Source: Sphingomonas sp. (GTDB taxonomy: Bacteria > Pseudomonadota > Alphaproteobacteria > Sphingomonadales > Sphingomonadaceae). From it: a stretch of 64,000 nucleotides of DNA. How positions within the stretch are numbered: position 1 is the first letter of the stretch; each line of letters begins with the position of its first letter. A model generated the notes under the pieces. The model was given only the letters and a program-made list of their open reading frames with translations. It was not told the origin of the DNA and ran no database searches. A program made the translations under genes and the position numbers. Shown piece after piece: positions 1 through 9,469 of this stretch. The stretch is taken from assembly GCF_030145815.1 (NCBI RefSeq), contig NZ_JAIXHL010000004.1, positions 62,001 through 126,000 of the forward strand, given 5' to 3'.

Positions 1-399
1 CAGCAGCACCAGACGCTGCGCACCGAAAATGGCCGAGTCTATGGCGACACGGTCGACAAGATGGACTTCCCCTATCTGGCGAAGGTCACCGCGCTCAACA
101 TCGCGACGATCCGCCGCCTCGCCAACGCGCCCTCGGCCCCGTCAGGTGTGGTGCTCGACGGCGCGGTGAGCGCGGATACCAAGGTGAAGTGGAACGCCGT
201 CCCCGGCGCGCGCGGCTACAAGGTCTATTGGCGGCGCAACGACACGCAGAACTGGGCCGAGGTGCGCGGTGTCGCCGGGCGCACCGAGACGGTGCTGAAG
301 GACGTGGTGGTCGACGATCATTTTATCGGCGTGTCGGCGGTCGCGGCGGATGGCAGCGAGAGCATCGTCACGTTCGGGACGCGACCGCCAAGGAATTGA
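1..399 (+). CDS. M28 family peptidase, C-terminal end (partial)
   Basis: The reading frame is open from the first base, so the N-terminus and the zinc-binding core lie outside the window. The first residues (HQTLRTENGRVYGDTVDKMD) resemble the last part of the catalytic domain of secreted M28 aminopeptidases, followed by the usual helix YLAKVTALNIATI. From about residue 42 a fibronectin-III-like tail follows (TKVKWNAVPGARGYKVYWRR), as in many sphingomonad M28 enzymes. The likely role is extracytoplasmic peptide hydrolysis. Family assignment rests on this C-terminal pattern only and the catalytic residues cannot be checked. Confidence 0.7.
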   Translation, partial: QQHQTLRTENGRVYGDTVDKMDFPYLAKVTALNIATIRRLANAPSAPSGVVLDGAVSADTKVKWNAVPGARGYKVYWRRNDTQNWAEVRGVAGRTETVLKDVVVDDHFIGVSAVAADGSESIVTFGTRPPRN

Positions 400-405
400 G
401 GCGAT

Positions 406-488
406 CGTCGCCCCGGCGCAGGCCGGGGCCGCCAGAGGGATAGCGATACGCGCAAAGCTTGGCGGCCCCGGCCTGCGCCGGGGCGACG
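406..488. repeat. Extragenic palindrome, perfect 28-bp inverted repeat
   Basis: The arms at 406-433 and 461-488 are exact reverse complements (core CCCCGGCGCAGGCCGGGG) separated by 27 bases. It lies between the convergent M28 peptidase and RcnB-like genes. It could end transcription in both directions, but there is no T-run. The core shares GGCCCCGGCCTGC with the terminator at 19294-19360, so it belongs to a dispersed family. Confidence 0.85.
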
Positions 489-492
489 GAAT

Positions 493-1398
493 TTACCGAC
501 AGCAATCCTTCGTCGACCGCCGCACGACCGTCTTGCTCGGATAGCGGCGCACCGTCTTCACCGGCGCGCGGTAGGTGCGGACCTCTTCGACCTCCTCGAT
601 CACCTCTTCGGTGACAGTGGTCGTCGTGGTTGCGCCCGACTGGATGACGATCGTCGTCACCGTCGGCCCCGCCATGTAATATCCGCTGCCGCCATGATAG
701 CCGCGGGCGTAGCCGCCGCCCTGCGCGCCGCAAGGGCTGGCGCAGGACGGCGGGGCATACCCCCCCGGGTATGGCTGTGCGGGGATCGGCCGCCGCTCGC
801 GACGCTCGTCCGGGTAATCATCATGGTCATCGTCGTAATCGGGTGCTTCGTAGCGCGCGCCATAGCCGCCACCGCCGCCACCACCGCCCCCGGCAGCCGC
901 CGCCGCTGCGTAGCCGCCACCGGCATAGGCGCTCGCCGCGCCACCACCACCGCCGCCATTCCAGTCGATCCCGCTGACCGAATCCCACACCCGCCCATCG
1001 CGGTCGGCCAGCACGGCATCGTCATAGTAACGCAGCCAGCCATAGCCATAGGGCGGACGGCTCAACCCCCAGTTCGACCAGTCGCTGATCCAGAAGCCAC
1101 CACCGACCCAATAGCTCGGCAGCGTCCAGCCGCGCACCGGGCGGCGATAGGCGCTCCACCCGCCGGGTGCGCGCGTTCCTGCATGCCAGCGTCCGCCGAC
1201 CATCGGGCCCCAGCGGCCACCATTGTGGGTCGTACGCGGCGGATCGATCCGCGTCGAGGGAACCGACCGCGCCGGATAGCGCACCGGCTCACGCTCGCGC
1301 TGCACCCACTGCCCATCGCGCCACACCCGCTGCGCCTGGGCGGGGGTCGCAACCGCAATCGCAGCAATCGACAAGGTGGCGAGGGTCAGGGCACGCAT
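493..1398 (-). CDS. RcnB-like periplasmic glycine-rich protein
   Basis: 301 residues with a clear signal peptide (about 1-22, ending AQAQ). A region with the RcnB-family pattern spans about residues 86-146 (GWTLPSYW, then SRPPYGYGWLRYYDDAVLADRDG); RcnB proteins are periplasmic and were first linked to nickel/cobalt export. It is followed by a long Gly/Ala tract (about 147-180), a Tyr/Gly-rich stretch and a Thr-rich then acidic segment (EEVIEEVEEV) near the end. The low-complexity C-terminal half is not part of the RcnB family, so metal handling is only a weak inference. It follows the msrC gene on the same strand after a gap of about 140 bases. Confidence 0.65.
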   Translation of the reverse strand: MRALTLATLSIAAIAVATPAQAQRVWRDGQWVQREREPVRYPARSVPSTRIDPPRTTHNGGRWGPMVGGRWHAGTRAPGGWSAYRRPVRGWTLPSYWVGGGFWISDWSNWGLSRPPYGYGWLRYYDDAVLADRDGRVWDSVSGIDWNGGGGGGAASAYAGGGYAAAAAAGGGGGGGGGYGARYEAPDYDDDHDDYPDERRERRPIPAQPYPGGYAPPSCASPCGAQGGGYARGYHGGSGYYMAGPTVTTIVIQSGATTTTTVTEEVIEEVEEVRTYRAPVKTVRRYPSKTVVRRSTKDCCR

Positions 1399-1538
1399 TG
1401 GCTGGACTCACTATTCTGGTGAGGCGCGACCATTCAAGCAGGGAAGAAGGACCGCGCCTCTTTACAGCGTTTTAACACTGACACCGCGCCGTTCCCACCG
1501 GACAGCGTGGTTAAGAAAGTCCCAATGCGGGGCAGGGT

Positions 1539-2024
1539 TCAGCCGGAAACTCTCGGAGCCAGCAGCGCCATCAGCGCCTCGCACCCCGCCGCATCCTCCG
1601 CATCGAAGCGGCCGGTGACCGGACTGTCGAGGTCGAGCACTCCGATCAATTCGCCGTCATGCACGATCGGAACGACCAGCTCGGCATTGCTCGCCGCGTC
1701 GCACGCAATGTGGCCGGGAAAGGCATGTACGTCCTCGACCAGCTGCGTCTCGCGAGTCGCCGCCGCCGCGCCGCACACGCCCCGGCCGAACGGGATGCGG
1801 ATACATGCCGCCTTGCCCTGAAACGGACCGAGCACCAGCTCGTCGCCGACATTGCGATAGAAACCCGCCCAGTTGAGGTCGGGCAGATACTGGCCGATCA
1901 GCGACGCGGCGTTCGCCATATTGGCGATCGCATCCGGCTCTCCCGCCGTCAGCGCATCGAGCGCGGCGTGGAGATCGCGATAAAGTTCGGCCTTGGACCC
2001 GGCGGCGATGTCGAAACTGTACAT
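1539..2024 (-). CDS. msrC: Free methionine-(R)-sulfoxide reductase (GAF domain)
   Basis: The enzyme reduces free methionine-R-sulfoxide in the cytosol. The single GAF domain (161 residues, usual family length) contains the three family cysteines in their typical settings: KAACIRIPFG, GRGVCGAAA and HIACDAASN. WAGFYR and the terminal LDLDSP strand are also characteristic. The ATG at 2024 begins MYSFDIAAGSKAELY and matches family starts; an upstream in-frame ATG at 2060 would add 12 atypical residues. It lies 40 bases downstream of a lipoprotein gene on the same strand and is probably co-transcribed with it. Confidence 0.9.
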   Translation of the reverse strand: MYSFDIAAGSKAELYRDLHAALDALTAGEPDAIANMANAASLIGQYLPDLNWAGFYRNVGDELVLGPFQGKAACIRIPFGRGVCGAAAATRETQLVEDVHAFPGHIACDAASNAELVVPIVHDGELIGVLDLDSPVTGRFDAEDAAGCEALMALLAPRVSG

Positions 2025-2064
2025 GGCTGCGCAGGTGGCGCGAGCGGCGTCGCGATGCAAGACC

Positions 2065-2490
2065 CTAAGGGCAGCGCACCCGTGGCATCCCGTCCAGCGT
2101 CAGCGTGTCGCCATCCTCGGACAAGGCGAAGGTGCGCGTGGCCTCCCACGTCTCGCCCTCGCCGGTATAGCGTGCACTGACCTTGATCTGCGGCCCCGTG
2201 CCGCTGACCGACGTCACGGCGGCGCTGCTCTCATAAAAGCGCAGTTCGTTCGGAGCGATTGTCAGCCGCGTCACGTCGCTGCCCTTGCCGCAATCCGCTG
2301 CATTTGCGCTCCACGCGCCCTGAAAGGCCGCAGGAATAGTAGCGGCGGTGGTCGGACTCGGCGCGACCGGCTTGGTTTGGCGCGGCGGCTCGGCCTCCTG
2401 CGTGATATTCTGAGTGGCATTGTCGCGCACGGGTTCCTGCGAGCAGGCAGCGACAAGGGCGAGCGGCAGGATCAAGGTCAGTCGGATCAT
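2065..2490 (-). CDS. Small lipoprotein of unknown function
   Basis: About 141 residues starting MIRLTLILPLALVAACSQ, with a textbook lipobox (LVAAC) that predicts lipid attachment at the cysteine. After a Pro/Thr-rich linker comes a compact domain beginning IPAAFQGAWSANAADC, with short beta strands (LRFYESSAAV, IKVSARYTGEGETW). Two cysteines, near the start and near the C-terminus of this domain, could form a disulfide. I recognise it only as a type common in sphingomonads and assign no function. The ATG at 2490 is preferred because it puts the signal peptide at the N-terminus. It sits between arfB and msrC on the same strand. Confidence 0.75.
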   Translation of the reverse strand: MIRLTLILPLALVAACSQEPVRDNATQNITQEAEPPRQTKPVAPSPTTAATIPAAFQGAWSANAADCGKGSDVTRLTIAPNELRFYESSAAVTSVSGTGPQIKVSARYTGEGETWEATRTFALSEDGDTLTLDGMPRVRCP

Positions 2491-2532
2491 GGCGCCGCAA
2501 CGCATTGCACGAAAATTCGTTGCGCGGCGGCA

Positions 2533-2926
2533 TCAATCGATCTGCACCCGGCCCCGCCCCGCCTTGATCGCCGAACGGCCCTTTTTCTCGTCCACGCGCC
2601 GCGCCTTCGCCGCCTTGCCCGGCTTGGTCTTGATCCGCCGCGCCTGCCGCTCCAGCGCCTTGTCGATCAGCTCGATCACCCGCGCGCGCGCATCCTCGCG
2701 ATTGGCGTCCTGCGTGCGGAACTTGCGCGCCGTGACAACCAGCTCGCCGCCCGCCGTCATCCGGCTCCCCGCCAGCTCCTTGAACTTTGCATAGGCATAG
2801 GGTGGCAGGCCGAGCGCGAACACATTGACGCGCAACTGCACCGCAGTCGCGACCTTGTTGACATTCTGCCCGCCCGGCCCCGACGCGGCGAGGAACTTTT
2901 CCTCGACGATCGCCGCCTCGGGCAGG

Positions 2927-2937
<11 letters not shown>
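2533..2937 (-). CDS. arfB: Alternative ribosome-rescue factor ArfB (YaeJ-like)
   Basis: 134 residues. ArfB hydrolyses peptidyl-tRNA on stalled ribosomes that lack a stop codon. The catalytic GGQ motif is present (ASGPGGQNVNK) near residue 25, and the C-terminus is the expected basic tail (ARRIKTKPGKAAKARR...KKGRSAIKAGRGR) that enters the empty mRNA channel. There is no codon-recognition domain, which separates it from RF1/RF2. The start at 2937 gives MPADLPEAAIVEEKF, as in the family, and overlaps the end of the pseudouridine synthase gene by 11 bases, which suggests translational coupling. Confidence 0.92.
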
Positions 2938-3613
<676 letters not shown>

Positions 3614-3659
3614 GCCCCGCTTTGGGCGGGAGCGCGCGCAGTTGCAATCATCGAGTTGC

Positions 3660-3686
3660 CCGGGCGGGACCATCTGTCCCGCCCGG
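3660..3686. terminator. GC-rich hairpin downstream of wrbA
   Basis: A perfect 11-bp stem (CCGGGCGGGAC / GTCCCGCCCGG) with a 5-base loop lies just after the wrbA stop codon on the minus strand. No T-run follows, so termination by this hairpin alone is uncertain. Confidence 0.5.
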
Positions 3687-3693
3687 ACTGCCA

Positions 3694-4296
3694 TTACGCG
3701 ATCAGCTTGGTCGCGACTTCGGCGATGCGCTTGCCCTGATAGCGTGCACCGGCGAGGTCGATGTCGCTCGGCATGCGGCTGCCATCGCCGCCGGCGACGG
3801 TGGTCGCGCCATAGGGTGCGCCGCCCAGCACTTCGTCGATCTTCATCTGGTCGGCATGGCCATAATCGAGGCCAACGATGGTCAGGCCGAAGTGCAGCAA
3901 ATTGGTGATGATGCTGAACAGCGTGGTCTCATTGCCGCCATGCTGGGTCGCGCTCGATGTGAACGCACCGCCGACCTTGCCGTGCAGCGCGCCCTGATAC
4001 CAGACGCCACCGGCGGTATCCCAGAACGCCGCCATCTGGCTCGCCATGCGCCCGAAGCGGGTCGGCGAACCGACGATGATCGCGTCATAGTCCTTGAGCG
4101 CGTCGGGACCCTCGATCACCGGATGCGCGCTGTCGGCCTTGAAGCCGGCAGCCTTGACCACCGCCTCGGGCGCGGTTTCGGGCACGCGGCGGATATCCAC
4201 GGTCGCGCCGGCCGAGCGCGCGCCCTCGGCAACCGCTTCGGCCATCGCTTCGATATGGCCGTAGGACGAGTAATAAAGCACCAGAACCTTGGTCAC
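3694..4296 (-). CDS. wrbA: NAD(P)H:quinone oxidoreductase WrbA
   Basis: 200 residues, the family length. WrbA is a cytosolic tetrameric FMN enzyme that reduces quinones by two electrons and limits semiquinone formation. Visible signatures are the FMN phosphate-binding start ([14 protein letters not shown]), [13 protein letters not shown], the conserved [14 protein letters not shown] and [18 protein letters not shown]. It lies downstream of a pirin gene on the same strand, and a divergent LysR gene follows. That set suggests a redox or aromatic-compound response unit. Confidence 0.95.
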   Translation of the reverse strand: MTKVLVLYYSSYGHIEAMAEAVAEGARSAGATVDIRRVPETAPEAVVKAAGFKADSAHPVIEGPDALKDYDAIIVGSPTRFGRMASQMAAFWDTAGGVWYQGALHGKVGGAFTSSATQHGGNETTLFSIITNLLHFGLTIVGLDYGHADQMKIDEVLGGAPYGATTVAGGDGSRMPSDIDLAGARYQGKRIAEVATKLIA

Positions 4297-4380
4297 GGCG
4301 TGTCTCCTTGATTGGAACTGAATGGGGGTGGAGCGGCCCGCCTTGGGAGGGGGGGCTTGCGGACCGCTCCGGGGGGTCGG

Positions 4381-5079
4381 CTATTCGGAGTCGACCAGGA
4401 CGATCTCGGCGTCCTCGATCGCGGTAATCGTTACGGTCTGGCCACCGCTCAGTGCGGCGCCGTCGCGGGCGTTGAAGGGCTCGCCATCGATGGTGATCTT
4501 GCCGACTGCGGGGACGAGATAGGCATGCCGCCCTTCGCCTACGCTGTGCGTCACGCTCTCACCCGCCTTGATCGTCGCACCCAGCACGCGGGCATCGGCG
4601 CGGATCGGCAGCGCGTCGCTGTCTTCGGCAAAGCCGCTCGCCAGCGTCACGAACTTGCCCGAACGCTCGCCCTTGGGGAACGGCTTGGCGCCCCAGCTCG
4701 GCGCACCGCCGCTGGCGCGGGGCATGATCCAGATCTGGAACAGCGTCGTCGTCTCGGACTCAAGGTTGTACTCGGCGTGGCGCACACCGGTGCCCGCGCT
4801 CATTACCTGGACATCGCCGGCACCGGTGCGGCCGGTATTGCCCATCGAGTCCTGATGCGTGATCGCGCCGCTGCGGACATACGTGATGATCTCCATGTCC
4901 TTGTGCGGGTGCGGCGGAAAGCCGCTGTTCGGGCCGATTTCGTCGTCGTTCCATACACGGATCGCGCCCCAGCCCATGCGCTCGGGATCATAATAGTTGG
5001 CGAAGCTGAAATGGTGACGGGCATTGAGCCACCCGTGATCGGCGTGGCCCAGACTTTCGAACGTGCGTTTCTCGATCAT
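4381..5079 (-). CDS. Pirin-family protein (YhhW-like)
   Basis: 232 residues with a two-cupin pirin fold. The N-terminal cupin keeps the metal-binding pattern (GFPPHPHKDMEIITYV, then GTGVRHAEYN with a His and a Glu), consistent with a quercetinase-type iron protein. The C-terminal half resembles YhhW, whose E. coli member degrades quercetin in vitro. The natural substrate is unknown. The gene is divergent from a LysR regulator with 115 bases between starts and is probably co-regulated with wrbA downstream. Confidence 0.88.
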   Translation of the reverse strand: MIEKRTFESLGHADHGWLNARHHFSFANYYDPERMGWGAIRVWNDDEIGPNSGFPPHPHKDMEIITYVRSGAITHQDSMGNTGRTGAGDVQVMSAGTGVRHAEYNLESETTTLFQIWIMPRASGGAPSWGAKPFPKGERSGKFVTLASGFAEDSDALPIRADARVLGATIKAGESVTHSVGEGRHAYLVPAVGKITIDGEPFNARDGAALSGGQTVTITAIEDAEIVLVDSE

Positions 5080-5132
5080 CGGAACCTCCTTGCTTGAGGT
5101 CCAAAATAGGGTCGCCGCGACGCGCGTAAATG

Positions 5133-5156
5133 GAAACGTTTGAAACGGATCGTTTC
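5133..5156. promoter_or_regulatory. Candidate LysR operator between pirin and lysR
   Basis: The divergent intergenic region contains GAAACG at 5133-5138, again at 5142-5147, and then the complement CGTTTC at 5151-5156. The last two form the palindrome GAAACG-GAT-CGTTTC. A repeated half-site near a divergent LysR gene is where a LysR-type operator is expected. Binding is inferred only. Confidence 0.5.
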
Positions 5157-5194
5157 GGGTTTATACGGATCAAGCTGTTTGAGGGGACCGACCA

Positions 5195-6097
5195 ATGCGT
5201 CTGCCGGACTTTGAAGCCTGGGCGATCTTCGCTTGCGTGGTCGAGCATCGCTCGTTCAGCGGCGCTGCCGCCGCGATCGGGGTGAGCAAGGCCACCGTGT
5301 CCAAAGCGATCGCCCGGCTTGAGGCGCAGCTCGGAACGGCGTTATTCCACCGCACTTCGCGCCGCCTGACGCTGACCGACAGCGGCACCGCGCTCGCCGA
5401 ACGCGCCGGGCGCATTCTCGCCGAGGCGCAGGCGGCGGAAGAGGCCGCGATCGATTCCGCCAAGGCGCCATCCGGCATGGTCCGCATCGCCGCACCGATT
5501 ACCTTTGGCATCCGCTTCGTCGCCGACGCGATTGCCGATCTGATCGCCGAACATCCGGGGATCCAGATCGACCTGCGTCTGTCTGATGCCCGCGTCGACA
5601 TCGTCGCGGACGGGTTCGACATCGCGCTGCGCATCGCGGACCTGCCCGACTCTTCGCTGCGCGCGCGCCGGCTGTCCCCGATTCAGGCGCGGGTCGTTGC
5701 TGCCCCAGCCTATCTGGAGCAACACGGCACGCCGCGCCATCCCGCCGACCTCGCCCATCATGCCTGCTTCCTCTACGCCAATGCGATCGGCGCCTGGCAG
5801 TTTCGCAAGGCCGATGGCGAGGAAGCGGCGGTGCGCCCCGCCGGCCCGCTGATCGCCGACAATGGCGATGCGATGATCCCGGCATTGCTCGCAGGGCTCG
5901 GCATCGCCCGCCTGCCCGACTTCATCATCGACCGCGAGCTCGCTGACGGTCGACTGGTCGAAATTCTCGCCGACTGGTCGCCGAGGAACATCGCGCTGCA
6001 CCTGCTCACCCCGCCCAGCACGCTGCGCCCGGCGCGGGTCGAACTGGTCATCGACTTCCTGTCGCAGCGCTTCCGCAACCTCTGCACACGGGCGTAA
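5195..6097 (+). CDS. LysR-family transcriptional regulator
   Basis: 300 residues. It has an N-terminal winged helix-turn-helix (about 1-60; FSGAAAAIGVSKATVSKAIARLE) and then a periplasmic-binding-protein-like effector domain (about 90-295; MVRIAAPITFGIRFV). The sequence is close to the CrgA/DhmR-type subgroup common beside oxidoreductases. It is transcribed away from the pirin and wrbA genes, so those are the likely targets; the inducer is unknown. A GC-rich hairpin follows directly. Confidence 0.92.
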   Translation: MRLPDFEAWAIFACVVEHRSFSGAAAAIGVSKATVSKAIARLEAQLGTALFHRTSRRLTLTDSGTALAERAGRILAEAQAAEEAAIDSAKAPSGMVRIAAPITFGIRFVADAIADLIAEHPGIQIDLRLSDARVDIVADGFDIALRIADLPDSSLRARRLSPIQARVVAAPAYLEQHGTPRHPADLAHHACFLYANAIGAWQFRKADGEEAAVRPAGPLIADNGDAMIPALLAGLGIARLPDFIIDRELADGRLVEILADWSPRNIALHLLTPPSTLRPARVELVIDFLSQRFRNLCTRA

Positions 6098-6100
6098 ACA

Positions 6101-6136
6101 AAAGGGCCGGCCCGCATCGCTGCGGACCGGCCCCTT
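6101..6136. terminator. Bidirectional terminator between lysR and the TonB receptor
   Basis: The stem GGGCCGGCCCGCA / TGCGGACCGGCCC has one mismatch and a short loop. It lies between two convergent genes. Read on the minus strand it is followed by TTTTGTTT, so it is best as the terminator of the receptor gene. Confidence 0.75.
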
Positions 6137-6159
6137 GCTTGGGTCGATGAGACTTCGGC

Positions 6160-9138
6160 TTAGAACTTCGCCTCGGCCGAGATCGTGAACGAACGCCCGC
6201 GCGGATCTGCCACGCGCGGCTCCCACGAGCTACCCGCACCGGTGTTGCCGTCATAGGTGATGGCGAAGGGCGGATCGGTGTCGAACAGGTTCTTGACGCC
6301 CATGGTGAACGTATAGCCCTTGAACCCGGTAAAGGTGATCGACGCGTTGTAGATGATATAATCGTCGACATACGGATTATAGTCAGGACGCGTCACCGTG
6401 CCCGCAGCGATGCCCGGCAGCGCCTGGTTCTTGTAGCCCGAGCGGAAGATCTGGCTCAGCGTGAAGCTCACATCATCGGTGCGGTAACCGATATAGGCAT
6501 TGTGCTTCCACTCATTGCCGAGATCGCCGGCATAGGTGAACACCCCGATCAGGCTCGGGCCATAGGCCGAAGTCGGCGTCAGCTTCTCCTTCTTCTTCAG
6601 CAGCAGCGTGCCATCGAGGCCCGCACTGAACGTGCCGCCCATCGCATCGAACTGGCCGCGCGCGGCGAACTCAAGACCCTGCGTCCGGCGCGAACCGGCG
6701 TTGATCCAGCGCTGGTCGATCACGGTCACGTCCTGGGTCGCAGGATCGCGGACGAAGCGATCGGGGAACAGCGCGGCATTGTCGATGAGCTGGCGCAGCG
6801 TCAGCAACTGGATCGTGTCGTCGACCGCGATCGACCACCAGTCGACCGACAGGCTCACCCCGCGGAACGGGGTCAGCACGCCACCGACGCTGAACTGCTT
6901 CGCCGTCTCCGGCTGCAGCGTGGGCAGACCGCCAGTCGCGATCTCCGGTCGAATCTGCGCGCAGGGCAGGCCGCTGCCAAATGCGCTGGTCGGAACGCCG
7001 CCCGGGCAACGCACCGGATCGGCCAGATCGCTGCCCGAATAAGGCGACAGGGTCACGCCATTGAAGATCTGGTTGAACGTCGGAACGCGGAAACTGGTGT
7101 TGTACGATCCGCGGAACATCAACTGGTCGAACGGCTGGAACTTGACCGATACCTTCGGGTTGGTCGTGGTGCCAAAGCCGGTGTAATCGTCGACACGCAG
7201 CGCGCCGGTAACCTCGAGCTGTTCGATGATCGGCACCAGCACTTCGGCATAGGCCGCCTTCACGTCGCGGCTCTTGGGCGTCAGCGCGTTGACGTTGTCG
7301 AACGCGGCCAGGAAAATGACCGGTGCGGTCGCGGCGGCGGCGGCCGATCCGTTGAACGAATAGGTTTCGCGGCGATAGTCGACACCGGCCGCCATCCGCA
7401 CATCGCCGCCCCAGATCGGGAAGAGCGAGCCGGACACCGACGCGTCGAACTGCTTCACCTCATACTGGCCGCCATACAGCGTCGCCCCGCGCGCCGAGAC
7501 CGATTCCAGCGCGGCGAGGCCGGCTGCCGTCTGGGTCAGGCTGAACGGGTTGATCAGGCCGCTGTTCATCACGCCGACGAGGCCGCGGAACCCAGCCGGT
7601 GCGCCCGCGACCTGCGGCGCGAGCGGGTCATAGGCGCCATTGGCAAGCGTGCCGCGATAATAATAGCCACCACCCAGCACCGAGGAGCTTTCGCTCTTCG
7701 CATAGCTCGCACCTGCGCGGTAATCCCACCCGTCGAACAGCGGTCCTTCAAGGCCCAGCGCCGCGCGGAACGTCTTTGTGTCGGTCACATATTCGCGCGG
7801 CCCGCACGCGGCACAGCGCCAGCGATACGAAATCGGCAGCTGCGCGGCTGCGCGGGCGTTGAAATTGGCAAGCTGCGTCGGATCGGTGATGATCCCGCGG
7901 ATCGCATTGACCACCGCGTCATAGGTCGCCGCCGTCGTGGGGTTACGCGGATAGGCGATGTTGAGGTTGGTCGTATTCGCCGACAGCTGGGCGTTGCTGA
8001 AGCTTTTCGCTGACGTGGCGTCGGACCCCGTCACCTCGACCGACAGCTCGTGCGATCCACCGATGCGGACGACACCGCGCCCATAATAGGTCAGCGTTTC
8101 GATCGGCTGCTGGATTACCGCCGCGCGCCCCGTATCCCAGGCGCAGGCATAGACCGCCGCGGGATTGTTCCAAAGCTGCTCGTCATAGGCCATCCCGCCG
8201 TCGAACGAGTCACACCCGCCGCCACCCGGCAGGTCCAGGATGTTGATGCCGCCGCCAACGATGTTGGCACCATTCGGACCGGTAATTGCCAGCGTCGGGA
8301 AGCCCGCCGCAGTCCCGAGCAACGTCCCGCCCGGATTCTGATTTGCGTTGGGTCCGATATTGAACACGGTCGCGATCGGCGTGCCGCGCGTGTCGATCGA
8401 CAAGCCGCGGTTGGGCTGGTTCCCGTTGACGAAATCGCGATCCTCGCCGCGCAGAATCTTGTTCCAGCGGTAGGACACCGCCGCCATAATGTTGAAGCCG
8501 TCTTCGTTCAGATTGCCATAACCGGCCACGCCGCCGACACGGTAGATTTCACCGCCGCCCGCTTCCGGCACGTCGACATAGCCGCTGACCGACACGCCCT
8601 CGAACGTCTTCTTGGTGATGAAGTTGATGACGCCGCCGACTGCGTCGGTGCCATAGATGGCCGACGCGCCGTCCTTGAGCACTTCGACGCGCTCGATCGC
8701 GGCGAACGGGATCTGGTTGACGTCGACTGCCGAGCCCGACAGGCCGTGCGCCGCCACGCGACGGCCGTTCAGCAGGACCAGCGTCGCCGCCGATCCCTGA
8801 CCGCGCAGGTTCGCGGCCGACAGACCGTTAGTGCCGCGCTGCGCGCCCGTCGTCACGTCGGCGTTGGACGCCAGATTGTCCGCGCCCGAGCCATTGGTCG
8901 GAAGGAAGGCGATCAGCTGCTCGGGGCTGGTGATGCCGTTGCGCGCAATCTCTTCCTGCGTCACGATCTGCAGCGGGAGGGCGCTCTTGGTCGGGTCCTG
9001 CTTGATCCGCGAGCCGGTAATCAGCACCTCGCGCTCGCTGCTTTCCTGCTGGCCTTCAGATGATGCCGGCGCATCCTGTGCGAATGCCGGAGCCGCGATG
9101 CAGCACGCCGTCACGAACAATGCGGTCTTGAACTTCAT
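6160..9138 (-). CDS. TonB-dependent outer-membrane receptor
   Basis: 992 residues. The signal peptide spans about 1-20 (ends AFA-QD), followed by a TonB-box-like segment REVLITGSR. The plug domain (about 50-180) is recognisable from [18 protein letters not shown] and [31 protein letters not shown] long 22-strand-type barrel follows and ends in an aromatic C-terminus (ISAEAKF), as needed for barrel insertion. Two cysteine pairs in extracellular-loop positions (GGGGCDSF...YACAWD and RWRCAACG) are unusual and could form disulfides. The substrate cannot be inferred. It stands alone, with a 331-base regulatory region shared with ctrA. Confidence 0.95.
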   Translation of the reverse strand: MKFKTALFVTACCIAAPAFAQDAPASSEGQQESSEREVLITGSRIKQDPTKSALPLQIVTQEEIARNGITSPEQLIAFLPTNGSGADNLASNADVTTGAQRGTNGLSAANLRGQGSAATLVLLNGRRVAAHGLSGSAVDVNQIPFAAIERVEVLKDGASAIYGTDAVGGVINFITKKTFEGVSVSGYVDVPEAGGGEIYRVGGVAGYGNLNEDGFNIMAAVSYRWNKILRGEDRDFVNGNQPNRGLSIDTRGTPIATVFNIGPNANQNPGGTLLGTAAGFPTLAITGPNGANIVGGGINILDLPGGGGCDSFDGGMAYDEQLWNNPAAVYACAWDTGRAAVIQQPIETLTYYGRGVVRIGGSHELSVEVTGSDATSAKSFSNAQLSANTTNLNIAYPRNPTTAATYDAVVNAIRGIITDPTQLANFNARAAAQLPISYRWRCAACGPREYVTDTKTFRAALGLEGPLFDGWDYRAGASYAKSESSSVLGGGYYYRGTLANGAYDPLAPQVAGAPAGFRGLVGVMNSGLINPFSLTQTAAGLAALESVSARGATLYGGQYEVKQFDASVSGSLFPIWGGDVRMAAGVDYRRETYSFNGSAAAAATAPVIFLAAFDNVNALTPKSRDVKAAYAEVLVPIIEQLEVTGALRVDDYTGFGTTTNPKVSVKFQPFDQLMFRGSYNTSFRVPTFNQIFNGVTLSPYSGSDLADPVRCPGGVPTSAFGSGLPCAQIRPEIATGGLPTLQPETAKQFSVGGVLTPFRGVSLSVDWWSIAVDDTIQLLTLRQLIDNAALFPDRFVRDPATQDVTVIDQRWINAGSRRTQGLEFAARGQFDAMGGTFSAGLDGTLLLKKKEKLTPTSAYGPSLIGVFTYAGDLGNEWKHNAYIGYRTDDVSFTLSQIFRSGYKNQALPGIAAGTVTRPDYNPYVDDYIIYNASITFTGFKGYTFTMGVKNLFDTDPPFAITYDGNTGAGSSWEPRVADPRGRSFTISAEAKF

Positions 9139-9248
9139 ACCCCAACCCCCTTTTTGATCCAGCGCGCACTTTTGTGTCGGCTTCGCCGGAAACCGCGAAA
9201 TTAATCACGCATATTTGATGTTAGCAAATGCAAAATATCAGCCAAGCC

Positions 9249-9265
9249 TATAGCCCAGGGCTATA
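9249..9265. promoter_or_regulatory. Perfect 17-bp palindrome in the receptor/ctrA intergenic region
   Basis: TATAGCCC-A-GGGCTATA is a perfect palindrome about 110 bases upstream of the receptor gene and 200 upstream of ctrA, in an unusually AT-rich stretch for this genome. Its form suits a dimeric regulator. No regulator family can be named. Confidence 0.4.
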
Positions 9266-9346
9266 TCGCGCAACGTTGATCTTGACAGGCTTTGGCCGGA
9301 TTTCGCGCCAATGCGGCGCACCCCGCGCTTACGCCCAATCCCCCGC

Positions 9347-9416
9347 GACTCGTGGAGTCAGGCCGGTTAGGGCAAAATTAACCTTTTGCCTTCATACCAG
9401 CTTAGGTTAATGAATC
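9347..9416 (+). promoter_or_regulatory. ctrA control region: CtrA-like box and three GANTC sites
   Basis: The stretch contains GACTC (9347-9351), GAGTC (9355-9359) and GAATC (9412-9416), each a CcrM methylation site. Between them, TTAG-N7-TTAAC (9367-9382) is a one-mismatch version of the CtrA recognition sequence TTAA-N7-TTAAC, and a TTAGGTTAA half-site-like sequence follows at 9402-9410. Caulobacter ctrA is controlled by CcrM methylation and by CtrA itself, so the same logic is likely here. Confidence 0.65.
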
Positions 9417-9469
9417 AGTCGCGTTGTGCGCCACAGGGGGCCTGCAACCGGCACAGGGGAAATCAGCCG

